DNA of 64,000 nucleotides from Amarobacillus sp046328225. GTDB taxonomy: Bacteria; Chloroflexota; Dehalococcoidia; Tepidiformales; Tepidiformaceae. The DNA is taken from NCBI GenBank assembly GCA_046328225.1, contig JAXLWZ010000006.1:1-64000 (forward strand), given 5' to 3'. Position numbers and translations under genes: made by a program. This document shows, piece by piece, positions 46,879-54,371 of the stretch (the stretch's first letter is position 1; each line of letters starts with the position of its first letter). The notes below the pieces were generated by a model. It was not told the origin of the DNA. It saw only the letters and a list, made by a program, of their open reading frames with translations, and did no database searches.

Positions 46879-47553
46879 GTGCCGTCGCGCCTCCGCGTCC
46901 TGATTCCGATCGTTGTCGCGCTCGCCGTCCTGGCGGTGGGTATCTGGCTCACGTCCGCCCTCGAAACCGGCGGAGGCGGGAACGACGACGCCCTCGTCGC
47001 AGCCGAACAAACCGCCGCCCGCGAGGATGCCGAGGGCACGCCCACCAGCGCGCCCGGCGCCACCCGCACTCCTGCCAGGACGCCGACTCCCGGGCTCACG
47101 GCCACCGCCACCCGTCCCGGCGCCACCGCGACGCGCTCGGCGGCCACGGCGACACGCACGCCTACAGCCGCCTCCGGCGTTCGCCGCGACCTTGAAGCCG
47201 ACGAAGCCCGTGGCGGGCACACCCTCTCCCGGCACGTGGGCCGGACCGACGACGAGCTCCGCGACCGCCTTCGCCGCGAACCCGACATCTCCGCCGCCTC
47301 CACCTACACGAACCAGGATATCGCCGAGCGCGCCGTCGGCCAGGCGATCCGCGACGACCGCACGAAGATCACCAGCTGGGAGAAGTCCGCATCGCACCCG
47401 AACCTCGTGCTGCGCGTCACGATGTCCACCACCGTCGGGCGCAGCATCCGGCAGGGCAGCTCCACCGCGAAGGATGTGAAATCGGCCGTCGTCGTCCTGA
47501 AGTGGGCCGGTTCCGGCTGGTATGTCCTCACCAGCTACCCGGAGGACCGCTGA
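46879..47553 (+). CDS. membrane-anchored RNase A-like toxin (CdiA-CT type domain)
   Basis: The 224-residue protein has an N-terminal transmembrane anchor (residues 7-28) with Arg residues on the cytosolic side, so the rest is outside. A Thr/Pro/Ala-rich spacer (about 52-105) follows, then a domain that matches the bacterial CdiA-CT RNase A family: GGHTLSRHVGRTDDELRDRL with His114, STYTNQDIAERAVGQAIRDD, and GWYVLTSYPED with Thr218 and Tyr220. The His, Arg, Thr, Tyr catalytic set recalled for the Yersinia toxin aligns at the same spacing (about 100 residues from the His to the Thr-x-Tyr). A CdiI-like immunity gene overlaps the stop. The start is GTG 46879, seven bases after TATATT. Confidence 0.82.
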   Translation: MPSRLRVLIPIVVALAVLAVGIWLTSALETGGGGNDDALVAAEQTAAREDAEGTPTSAPGATRTPARTPTPGLTATATRPGATATRSAATATRTPTAASGVRRDLEADEARGGHTLSRHVGRTDDELRDRLRREPDISAASTYTNQDIAERAVGQAIRDDRTKITSWEKSASHPNLVLRVTMSTTVGRSIRQGSSTAKDVKSAVVVLKWAGSGWYVLTSYPEDR

Positions 47554-47858
47554 TGGCCGCGCACCCCACGGCCGCGGACTTCCCCGCCCTCGCCACCTTC
47601 CTCGACGGCTATTTCCACGAGGACTTCCGCGCGCTCTATGGCTCACCCGTCGAAGCCGCCCTCGAGTTCACCCGCGACGCCGATTTCGGGCTCCGCGCCG
47701 ACGTCGATGCCGAGTTCCGCGCGGTTCGCCGCATCCTCGCGTCCCTGGGCGAACCGGACTGGATCGATGTCCTTCCCACCATCGGCGGTGCGTGGCGCCC
47801 CGGCTCCCTCGCCGACATCGACGCCGTCCTCGACGTCCTCGAAGCGTCGCTCGACTGA
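47553..47858 (+). CDS. CdiI-like immunity protein for the RNase A-type toxin
   Basis: The 101-residue acidic protein shows FPALATFLDGYFHEDFRALY then GSPVEAALEFTRDADFG, the pattern of the CdiI_2 immunity family that neutralises RNase A-like CDI toxins. Its ATG overlaps the toxin stop as TGATG and has GGAGG seven bases upstream, so toxin and antidote are made together. Order, spacing and the small acidic character all fit an immunity gene. The rest of the protein is helical with DWIDVLPTIGGAWRPG near its end. Confidence 0.8.
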   Translation: MAAHPTAADFPALATFLDGYFHEDFRALYGSPVEAALEFTRDADFGLRADVDAEFRAVRRILASLGEPDWIDVLPTIGGAWRPGSLADIDAVLDVLEASLD

Positions 47859-47873
47859 CCGAAGGAGGCCGCC

Positions 47874-48524
47874 GTGGAGGCAATGCCGCCCGCCCCGGGC
47901 CAGATCGTCATCCTCAACGGGCCACCCCGCGCCGGGAAGTCGAGCATCGCCGCCGCGCTGCAGGACACACCCGATCGCACCTGGATGACCCTCGGCGTCG
48001 ACGCCGCGATGCGCGTGACCCCGGCCCATCTGCTGCCCGGCGTTGGCCTCCGCCCCGGCGGCGAGCGCCCTGACCTTGAGCCCTTCGTTCGCGCCCACTT
48101 CGCCGCGCTGTATGACTCCGTGGCCGCCCACGCCCGCCACGGCCTGGACATCGCCATGGACCTCTCCGGCCACGACGCCTATTCGCATCCGCTCGGCGTC
48201 CACCGAGATGGCGCGCTCCGGCTCACGGGGCTGCCCATCCTCTTCGTCGGCGTCCACTGTCCCCTGCCGGTCATCCTCCAGCGCCGTCGCGAAGCCGGAT
48301 ACCTTTCCGCCGAAAACGACCAGGCGATACCCGAGCCGGTCCTCCGCTGGCAGCGCGAAGCCCACAACCCTGGCATCTACGACCTCGAACTGGACACCTC
48401 CGAGCGTTCCCCGGCCGAGTGCGCCACCGCCATCCGCGACCGCCTCGCGAGCGGCCCTCCCGGCACCGCGTTCTGGCGCGCCTGGCCACCGTGGCCGCTT
48501 GCCCACGGCAGCCAGGCCCGGTAG
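47874..48524 (+). CDS. chloramphenicol phosphotransferase-like kinase (CPT family)
   Basis: The 216-residue product has a P-loop (PPRAGKSSIAAAL near residues 17-29), a VDAAMRVTPAHLLPG region and a helical lid, matching the CPT family whose best-known member phosphorylates chloramphenicol. Homologues in other genomes often have different, unknown substrates, so drug resistance should not be assumed. AAGGAGG lies five bases before the GTG start (an ATG at 47883 is possible). It is the third gene of the toxin-immunity unit. Confidence 0.8.
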   Translation: MEAMPPAPGQIVILNGPPRAGKSSIAAALQDTPDRTWMTLGVDAAMRVTPAHLLPGVGLRPGGERPDLEPFVRAHFAALYDSVAAHARHGLDIAMDLSGHDAYSHPLGVHRDGALRLTGLPILFVGVHCPLPVILQRRREAGYLSAENDQAIPEPVLRWQREAHNPGIYDLELDTSERSPAECATAIRDRLASGPPGTAFWRAWPPWPLAHGSQAR

Positions 48525-48535
48525 CGTTCGCACTC

Positions 48536-48607
48536 CGGCGATGGGGTCCTGCCGTTAACCGCCCCGGGGCGCCCCGGGAGCTGATGACTCCTACGATTCC
48601 GTAGGAG
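48536..48607 (+). promoter_or_regulatory. fluoride riboswitch (crcB motif) controlling the CLC gene
   Basis: The leader contains the crcB core: GGCGATGG (48537-48544), TCCTGCC then TTAACCGCC (48555-48563), a GC hairpin, and GCTGATGACTCCTAC (48580-48594). GGCG pairs with TGCC, and GGGGTC (48543-48548) pairs with GACTCC (48586-48591). Directly after it, CTCCTAC (48588-48594) can instead pair with GTAGGAG (48601-48607), a 7-bp hairpin that hides the GGAG ribosome binding site. Fluoride binding should favour the first pairing and free the site, an ON switch for translation. Confidence 0.9.
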
Positions 48608-48616
48608 CCCGTGCCC

Positions 48617-49975
48617 ATGCCAGTTCCCTGTTTCCAGCTCCCGGTCCGCGCACGCCCCGCCGGGCTCCGTGCCGCCGTGCGATACCTGGTCACCTGGTTC
48701 GTGCTCGTCACCCCGGTCGCCGTCGCCGCCGGCACCGCCGCCGCCCTCTTCCTCTGGTCCCTCGATCGCGTTACCCGGGAGCGCTTCGAACACCCCTGGC
48801 TGCTCTTCCTGCTCCCGGCGGCGGGACTCGCCAGCGCCGCGCTCTACCACCGTTTCGGCCGCTCGGTCGAAGCCGGCAACAACCTGCTCCTCGACGAGAT
48901 CCACGAGCCCGGCGGCGGCATCCCGCCGCGCATCGTGCCGCTCATCTTCCTCACCACCGTCGGCGGGCACCTCTTCGGCGCCCCCGTCGGTCGCGAAGGC
49001 ACCGCCGTCCAGATGGGAGGGGGCATCGCCGCCGCGTTCGCGCGTGCCCTGTCGCTTTCGCCCGCGCGGGTCCGCACGCTCCTCATGGCCGGCATCGCCG
49101 CCGGGTTCGGGGCCGTGTTCGGCACGCCCGTGGCCGGTGCCATCTTCGCCATCGAGGTCCTGGCCATCGGGCGCTTCGAGTACAAGGCCCTGGTGCCCGT
49201 GCTCTATGCCGCGTTCGCCGCCGATTTTACGGCCACGGCCTGGGGCGCACACCACACCGCCTACCACATCGTGGCGCCGGGCGAAGGCTCGCTCCCTTTC
49301 ACGGCCGCGCTCCTCGCGAAGACCGCCATCGCCGGCATCGCGTTCGGGCTGGCCGCGCTGCTCTTCGCCGAAGTCGCGCACGGTCTGGCTGCGGCATGGC
49401 GGCGAGCCATCCCGAGCCCGCTCCTGCGGCCGGTCGTGGGCGGCGCCGTCATCATCGCGCTCGTCTTCATCGCCGGCTCACGCGACTACCTGGGCCTCGG
49501 CGTGACCTCCCCGGACCCCGGCGCGACCACGATCGTGTCCAGCTTCCGCCCGGGCGGCGCGTCCGATTGGGCCTGGTGGTGGAAGCTGCTTTTCACCGCG
49601 GTCGCCGTCAGCAGCGGCTTCAAAGGCGGCGAAGTCACCCCGCTCTTTTTCATCGGCGCGGCCCTCGGCAACCGCCTTGCCGCGCTCCTGGACGCGCCCG
49701 CGGGGCTCTTCGCCGGTGCCGGGCTCGCCGCGGTCTTCGCCGGGGCCGCGAATACGCCGCTCGCCTGCACGGTCATGGGCATCGAACTCTTCGGCGCTGC
49801 CGCGACACCCTACCTGGCCATCGCCTGCTTCGCCTCCTACCTCGCGAGCGGCCACTCCGGCATCTACCTTTCGCAGCGAATCGCCCGCCCGAAGCCGTTT
49901 GCCGCGCACGCGCCCACACTTCGTGCCCACCGCGCGCAGCGTTCGCGCCTGCCATGGCGGCGCGGCCCTTCATGA
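48617..49975 (+). CDS. CLC-type fluoride/proton antiporter (ClC, fluoride-type)
   Basis: The 452-residue membrane protein has about ten helices and the CLC filter motifs: VGREGTAVQMGGG (GREGT form), NNLLLDEIHEPGGG before it, VSSGFKGGEVTPLFFIGAAL near the C-terminal half. The GREGTAVQMG and NN-x-x-DEIHE pattern is that of the fluoride-exporting (EriC-F) branch, consistent with the fluoride riboswitch in front. It exports fluoride in exchange for protons. ATG 48617 is nine bases from the GGAG of the switch hairpin; GTG 48611 would be three bases away. Confidence 0.9.
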   Translation: MPVPCFQLPVRARPAGLRAAVRYLVTWFVLVTPVAVAAGTAAALFLWSLDRVTRERFEHPWLLFLLPAAGLASAALYHRFGRSVEAGNNLLLDEIHEPGGGIPPRIVPLIFLTTVGGHLFGAPVGREGTAVQMGGGIAAAFARALSLSPARVRTLLMAGIAAGFGAVFGTPVAGAIFAIEVLAIGRFEYKALVPVLYAAFAADFTATAWGAHHTAYHIVAPGEGSLPFTAALLAKTAIAGIAFGLAALLFAEVAHGLAAAWRRAIPSPLLRPVVGGAVIIALVFIAGSRDYLGLGVTSPDPGATTIVSSFRPGGASDWAWWWKLLFTAVAVSSGFKGGEVTPLFFIGAALGNRLAALLDAPAGLFAGAGLAAVFAGAANTPLACTVMGIELFGAAATPYLAIACFASYLASGHSGIYLSQRIARPKPFAAHAPTLRAHRAQRSRLPWRRGPS

Positions 49976-50065
49976 GACCGGAAGCGCTGCCTTTTCCGTC
50001 CTTCATCCGCCCTTTGCGTGCCACCCGTATACTCCCATCCCAGTCACTACTCGGAGGGAAGGCAT

Positions 50066-50392
50066 ATGGCTAAGTACCTGTTGGTCTACCACGGCGGCAA
50101 CGGCGGCTCCGCCGAAATGTCCCAGGAAGATGGCGCGAAGGTGATGCAGGCCTGGACCGACTGGTTCGCCAGCCTCGGCGCCGCCGTTGCGGATGCGGGT
50201 AACCCCATCTCCCGCCACTGGACCGTCACCAGCGAAGGCACCATCGAAGGCGGCGCCGCCGACCCCGCCACCGGCTACACCGTCCTCGAAGCCGAGAACA
50301 TGGACGCCGCCCTCGTCATGGCGAAGGGCTGCCCGCATCTCGCCTCGGGCGGCAGCATCGAACTCGCCGAGACGTTCGAAATCGCGATGTAG
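50066..50392 (+). CDS. YCII-related protein
   Basis: The 108-residue product matches the YCII family: MAKYLLVYHGGNGGSAEMSQ, WTDWFASLGAAVADAGNPIS and VLEAENMDAALVMAKGCPHL, a compact ferredoxin-like fold of unknown but often enzymatic role. GGAGGGAAGG lies upstream of the ATG. It is followed by a 14-bp stem hairpin, so it is probably monocistronic. Confidence 0.88.
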   Translation: MAKYLLVYHGGNGGSAEMSQEDGAKVMQAWTDWFASLGAAVADAGNPISRHWTVTSEGTIEGGAADPATGYTVLEAENMDAALVMAKGCPHLASGGSIELAETFEIAM

Positions 50393-50408
50393 TCCGCGCC
50401 CACACACA

Positions 50409-50439
50409 CGAAGGCCCCGGGGGTTCCCCGGGGCCTTCG
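50409..50439. terminator. bidirectional hairpin terminator
   Basis: CGAAGGCCCCGGGG (50409-50422) pairs with CCCCGGGGCCTTCG (50426-50439), 14 bp with a GTT loop, between the YCII gene and the convergent small membrane gene. Confidence 0.65.
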
Positions 50440-50475
50440 GTGCGCATTCCGTCGCAGTCGGTCGCTAGGGCGACC

Positions 50476-50679
50476 CTACCCGCCCATGCTCTTTCCCGGG
50501 CGCGAGAAGACCAGAATGAGAAGCAGCCCCAGTACCAGCCCGCCCAACCCCAGGACGCCGAGCGCTGCATACCAGGGCGAAAGCCCTCGCGCCTGCGCCG
50601 CCCGGTAGAGGATGAAGGCCGGCAGTATCCAGAAGATGCCGATGATCAGGATTTCAGGTGCGCCAAGCGAGGTGAACAT
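50476..50679 (-). CDS. small two-helix membrane protein
   Basis: The 67-residue product contains two transmembrane helices (about residues 8-27 and 38-58) joined by a short polar loop, ending in RPGKSMGG. No family is recognised. Its promoter box (TATAGT, 50693-50688) lies eight bases before the ATG, so the mRNA would be leaderless. Size and layout are typical of small membrane regulators or signal-recognition decoys; nothing more can be inferred. Confidence 0.7.
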   Translation of the reverse strand: MFTSLGAPEILIIGIFWILPAFILYRAAQARGLSPWYAALGVLGLGGLVLGLLLILVFSRPGKSMGG

Positions 50680-50687
50680 ACGCGCGG

Positions 50688-50717
50688 ACTATATGCGAGC
50701 TATATGCAAACTGTCGA
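50688..50717 (-). promoter_or_regulatory. promoter of the small membrane protein
   Basis: On the minus strand TCGACA (50717-50712) and TATAGT (50693-50688) are spaced 18 bases; the -10 ends eight bases before the ATG at 50679, giving a leaderless transcript. Confidence 0.55.
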
Positions 50718-50753
50718 ATAGCCGCCAGCCGCGTCCCGAGCGCGCTTTTTAAG

Positions 50754-50787
50754 AATCGTGCGCTCGTCAATCGAAAATCGTGCGCTC
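50754..50787. repeat. direct repeat resembling part of the nearby tRNA
   Basis: AATCGTGCGCTC occurs at 50754-50765 and 50776-50787, 22 bases apart. It matches 11 of 12 bases of the tRNA segment at 50905-50916 (anticodon-stem side of the D region). The copies lie 75-110 bases beyond the tRNA 3' end. Confidence 0.5.
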
Positions 50788-50862
50788 AAAACTGCGTCTC
50801 CGGGTGAATTGGAACGCCGCCGGGAGCCGCTGAGCCTCGATTTCGAATCTGAAACAGCCGCG

Positions 50863-50939
50863 TGGTAGCAGGGGGGAGACTTGAACTCCCGACCTCACGA
50901 TTATGAGTCGTGCGCTCTGACCGGCTGAGCTACCCTGCC
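50863..50939 (-). tRNA. tRNA-Met (anticodon CAU)
   Basis: The minus-strand sequence folds into a full cloverleaf: acceptor GGCAGGG with CCCTGCT, an anticodon stem CACGA/TCGTG around loop CTCATAA (anticodon CAT), a T arm with GGGAG/CTCCC, discriminator A and an encoded CCA. The length is 77 bases. The elongator Met-type acceptor and loop make an initiator unlikely, although a tRNA-Ile with modified CAU cannot be excluded from sequence alone. Confidence 0.95.
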
Positions 50940-50985
50940 ACGCGTCCCATCAATCTAGCAACGCCCCCACTCCCGGGCAACGCGA

Positions 50986-53604
50986 TCACACCACCCGTAC
51001 CCGCGACCCTCCCGTCGCGTCCTTCGTCACTTCGATCCGCCGCTCGAACCGCTCCCGCAGCTCCTCGACATGCGTCACCACGAGGATCAGCTCGAACGGT
51101 TCGTGCGTGGGCCCGGGCCCGGAAGCGTGCACGCCGCTGATCGCGTTGATCGCCTCCACCAGCCGGTCGATGCCCTCCGCATCCTGCGAGCCGAACCCCT
51201 CGTCGATGATGAGCGTCGGCAGCTCCGCGCCCGCGCGCTTGGCCAGCAACCGCGCCAGCGCGATCCGCAGGGCGAAGTCCACGCGGAACGCCTCGCCCCC
51301 GCTGTACATGGCGTAGTCGCGCGTGCCCGCATCGTCGCTTACGAGAATCTCCAGGCTGTCGACCAGCGTCCCCGACTGCTGCTCCTTGTGCGTGTTCAGC
51401 TTCACCGAGATTCGCCCGCCGGTCATCTGGTCGAGCCGCCGGTTCGCCTCTTCCTCCAGTTCGGGGAGCGCCTGCTGAATGAGCATCGTCTGCACGCCGT
51501 CCCGGCCGAACGCCGATTCCAGCTCCCGGTACGTGACCGCCTCTTCCTTCTTCGCCTCGAGTAGCGACCGTTCGAGCTCGACCTGCGCCTCCAGGTTGAG
51601 GAGCTGCTTCACCCGGAAGTCGGCCGCACCAAGGTCCTGGCGCAGCCCGCCCAGCCGCTGCCGCACGTCCGCCAGCTTCGCCATGGCGTCGTCCAGCCGT
51701 GGCCGAACGTCCTCGGCGATGGCCAGGTCCGCCGCCGCCTGCTCCCGCGCGCCGGCCGCGCTCGCGATCGCCCGCTCGCATCGCGCCAGGTCGGCCTCCA
51801 CGAGCGTGACCTGCTCCTCGATACCGGCGCGGGCCTTCTCCGCGACCAGCAGGGCCTGGAATCGCTGCTCGAACGGCGCCAGCTCCCGCACGCGGGCAAC
51901 CGCCCCCGCGTGGGCGGCGGCGTCGTACCCCAACTCGGTGAGCCCCTCGCGCGCACGGGCCACGACCTGCCGTTCCTTCTCCGCGAAGGCCTCCGTCGCG
52001 AGCTGCGCCTTCAGCCGTATGACTTCTGCCTCCAGCGCGGGCAGCTGCTCCGCCGCTGCACGAGCGGCTTTCAACTGCGCCCCCACCTCCTGCCGCTCCC
52101 CCAGCAGGAAGACGCGCTCCCGCCTCGCCTTTACGGCCATCTCGGTGGCGCGGGCGTCCAATGCGGCCGCTGCGGCAGTCGCTTCCTTCGAACGCTCCTC
52201 CGCGGCCGTGAAGCGTTCGCCGAGCGCCTTCCGCATGCGGCTGTACTCCGCGCGAATGTGCTCCACGTCGCCGGGCCCCAACGCCGTGCGGCAGAGCGGG
52301 CACTCCGGCTTGCCCTCGATCTGGTCCTGCTTCTCCTTGAGCTCGCGATTTTCGGCTCTGTAGCGGGCCATCTCCGCCGCTGCGTCGGCCGCCGCCTGGC
52401 GCTCGGGCTGTGCCTGTGCCCTCAGCTCGTCCGCCTCGCGTTCGCGATCCTCAAGCTCAATCAGCGCGTCACCAATCTCGCGGTCGCGCGTTTCCAGCGA
52501 CGGCAGCAAGGCGAGCGATGCCCCCAACCGGTCCGCCTGCGCGGTGCCGTTCTTGAGTTCGGTCTCGATTCGCACGCGCTCCGCGGCGATCGTGGCCTCC
52601 GCCTGCTGGATCACGTTCTCGAAACCCTGGGCGGCCGTCGCCTGCTGCCTGTAGCGGTCCTCTTCCGCGCGAGCGGCGGTCAGCGCCTCGTAGCCCGCGC
52701 GCGTGCCGGCCCCCTCTTCGATGTCCGCCGTCACCTTCGCGAGCCCTTCCCGCAGAGCCGCCAGCCGGGTACGAACTTGCGCGGCCTCGGCCTCGGCCGT
52801 GCGTCCGCCTTCGATGGCGTCGCGCACCGCCTTCACCAGCTGTTCGTACTGGTTCGCCGCGTCGCGAAGCTCCTGCACGGCCCCCTCATGCACGCGCTGC
52901 TCCGCCTCGACCTCGTCGCACTGCTCCGCGAGAGCCGCGCGCCGCTCCTTCAGCGCCGGCAGCTCCTCCACTTCGCGAATCTTGTCCGCCATCGACCCGT
53001 CGGCGAGCTTCACCTCGCTCTCCGCGGTCTTCCGCCGGTCGCCCGCTGCCTTCGACCACACCTCCCACTGCTCGAGCCCGAGGATCTTGCGAAAGACCTC
53101 CTTGCGCTGCGCCGGCTTCTTCGACGTGAACTCGTCCGCCCGCCCCTGCGCGATGAACGCGCTGCTCACGAACGTGTCGTAGTCCATCCGCGCGTGCTGG
53201 TTGATGGCCGCCTGCGTCTCCGTCACGATGCCGCCCGTCAGCGTCGTCCGCGAACCGTCCTCGTGGACCAGGTAGAAGTCCAGCGACACCGACTTCCGCC
53301 GCGACTTTCGGCGAATGACCAGGTAGCGGCGCGCGTGTTCGCCGAGCCCGACATCGAACTCGAACTCGACCACCGCGTCGTCCGCGCCGAGGCGCACGAT
53401 GTCGTCGTCGTTCGATCCGCGCGCCTGCTTCCACAGCGCCCACGACATCGCCTCCAGCAGCGACGACTTGCCGCTGCCGTTCTTGCCCCAGAGCACGGCC
53501 ACCGCCGTCGCCGCATCCCGCCCCTCCCGCCGGAGCGGCATGAAATCCACCTCGCACTCCCGGTACGAAAGGAAGTTCCGAAGCTTCAGGCGTCGCGGGA
53601 TCAT
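50986..53604 (-). CDS. sbcC: SbcC/Rad50-like SMC-family ATPase
   Basis: The 872-residue protein starts MIPRRLKLRNFLSYRECEVD and has Walker A GKNGSGKSSLLEAM at about residues 40-53, two long coiled coils, a zinc-hook CPLC (Cys435 and Cys438) where the coils turn back, and the C-terminal signature MYSGGEAFRVDFALRIALAR followed by LPTLIIDEGFGSQDAEGIDR. This is the SbcC/Rad50 layout; with the SbcD partner it cuts DNA ends and hairpins in repair. The ATG at 53604 overlaps the upstream SbcD stop as ATGA; a GTG at 53613 adds three residues. tRNA-Met follows downstream. Confidence 0.92.
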   Translation of the reverse strand: MIPRRLKLRNFLSYRECEVDFMPLRREGRDAATAVAVLWGKNGSGKSSLLEAMSWALWKQARGSNDDDIVRLGADDAVVEFEFDVGLGEHARRYLVIRRKSRRKSVSLDFYLVHEDGSRTTLTGGIVTETQAAINQHARMDYDTFVSSAFIAQGRADEFTSKKPAQRKEVFRKILGLEQWEVWSKAAGDRRKTAESEVKLADGSMADKIREVEELPALKERRAALAEQCDEVEAEQRVHEGAVQELRDAANQYEQLVKAVRDAIEGGRTAEAEAAQVRTRLAALREGLAKVTADIEEGAGTRAGYEALTAARAEEDRYRQQATAAQGFENVIQQAEATIAAERVRIETELKNGTAQADRLGASLALLPSLETRDREIGDALIELEDREREADELRAQAQPERQAAADAAAEMARYRAENRELKEKQDQIEGKPECPLCRTALGPGDVEHIRAEYSRMRKALGERFTAAEERSKEATAAAAALDARATEMAVKARRERVFLLGERQEVGAQLKAARAAAEQLPALEAEVIRLKAQLATEAFAEKERQVVARAREGLTELGYDAAAHAGAVARVRELAPFEQRFQALLVAEKARAGIEEQVTLVEADLARCERAIASAAGAREQAAADLAIAEDVRPRLDDAMAKLADVRQRLGGLRQDLGAADFRVKQLLNLEAQVELERSLLEAKKEEAVTYRELESAFGRDGVQTMLIQQALPELEEEANRRLDQMTGGRISVKLNTHKEQQSGTLVDSLEILVSDDAGTRDYAMYSGGEAFRVDFALRIALARLLAKRAGAELPTLIIDEGFGSQDAEGIDRLVEAINAISGVHASGPGPTHEPFELILVVTHVEELRERFERRIEVTKDATGGSRVRVV

Positions 53605-54371
53605 GCGTGCCACTGCTCCCGCGGGTCGACCCAGCGCAACTCCCAGCGCACCCCCGCGTCATCGAAGTCCACCAGCGCGGCCCAGCCCGCCTTCTTGTTC
53701 GCGTCGCTCAGGGCGAGTGGCGCGCCGCTGTACACGGCCGTGAGCCCGCCCGTGGTGACGTCGGCGTGCGGCTCCCAGTGGCCCAGCGCGAGGTAGTCCC
53801 AGTGCTCCGCCGCCGCATGCAGCTCCGATTCGTGAATCAGCAGCGAACGGTGCATTTCGCCGCCGTCGCGCACGAAGTGGCCATGCGCCATCGCGATGTG
53901 CCAGCGGTCATCCAGCCGCTCGGGGATGCCACTCAGCGGTTTGAAGTGCCAGTCGCTATCGAGATACGCCCGCCCCCACAGCACCAGGTCCAGCTCCTCG
54001 GCGTGGATGTACTCGCCCGCGTGCGCGCGCACGATGCGCAGGTTCGGGGCCATCGCCTCCAGGTCGTACCGCCAGTAGATGCGGCCCGCGTCCATCGGGT
54101 CGTGGTTGCCCGGCAGCAAGAACGCCTTGCCCCGGAACCGCGCGATCTGCTCGCCCGCGAACTCCACGACGTCCGCCGCCACGCGGTCGTTGTCGAAGAA
54201 GTCCCCGGCGATGAGCAGCGCGTCCGCCTGTTCCTCGTTCGCCAGCGAGATGACGTTCGCGAACGCCGCTTCCATGAGCGATCGGCGGTCGGCCCACGTC
54301 CCGTCCTTGCCGCTATAGGCGCCAAGGTGCACGTCCGAGGTATGCACCACACGCAGCGGACGGCGGCTCAC
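53601..54371 (-). CDS. SbcD/Mre11-like nuclease (second copy)
   Basis: The 256-residue metallophosphoesterase has the Mre11/SbcD motif set: VVHTSDVHLGAYSGKDGTW, IAGDFFDNDRVAADVV, PGNHDPMDAGRI, MAHGHF and ALGHWEPHAD. It starts at GTG 54371, overlapping the preceding SbcD-like stop by 4 bases, with GGAG about nine bases upstream. It is clearly shorter than the first copy (437 residues) and lacks its C-terminal extension, so the two are paralogues with possibly different partners. It couples directly to the SbcC gene. Confidence 0.88.
   Translation of the reverse strand: MSRRPLRVVHTSDVHLGAYSGKDGTWADRRSLMEAAFANVISLANEEQADALLIAGDFFDNDRVAADVVEFAGEQIARFRGKAFLLPGNHDPMDAGRIYWRYDLEAMAPNLRIVRAHAGEYIHAEELDLVLWGRAYLDSDWHFKPLSGIPERLDDRWHIAMAHGHFVRDGGEMHRSLLIHESELHAAAEHWDYLALGHWEPHADVTTGGLTAVYSGAPLALSDANKKAGWAALVDFDDAGVRWELRWVDPREQWHA

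Noticed and set aside
47874..48524. The CPT-like gene as proof of chloramphenicol resistance
   Set aside because: The family is broad, most members have unknown substrates, and the context is a toxin-immunity operon, so only the fold can be claimed.
50680..50862. A second tRNA or small RNA in the gap next to tRNA-Met
   Set aside because: Only short repeats and the promoter of the small membrane gene are visible; no cloverleaf or stable extended stem could be drawn.
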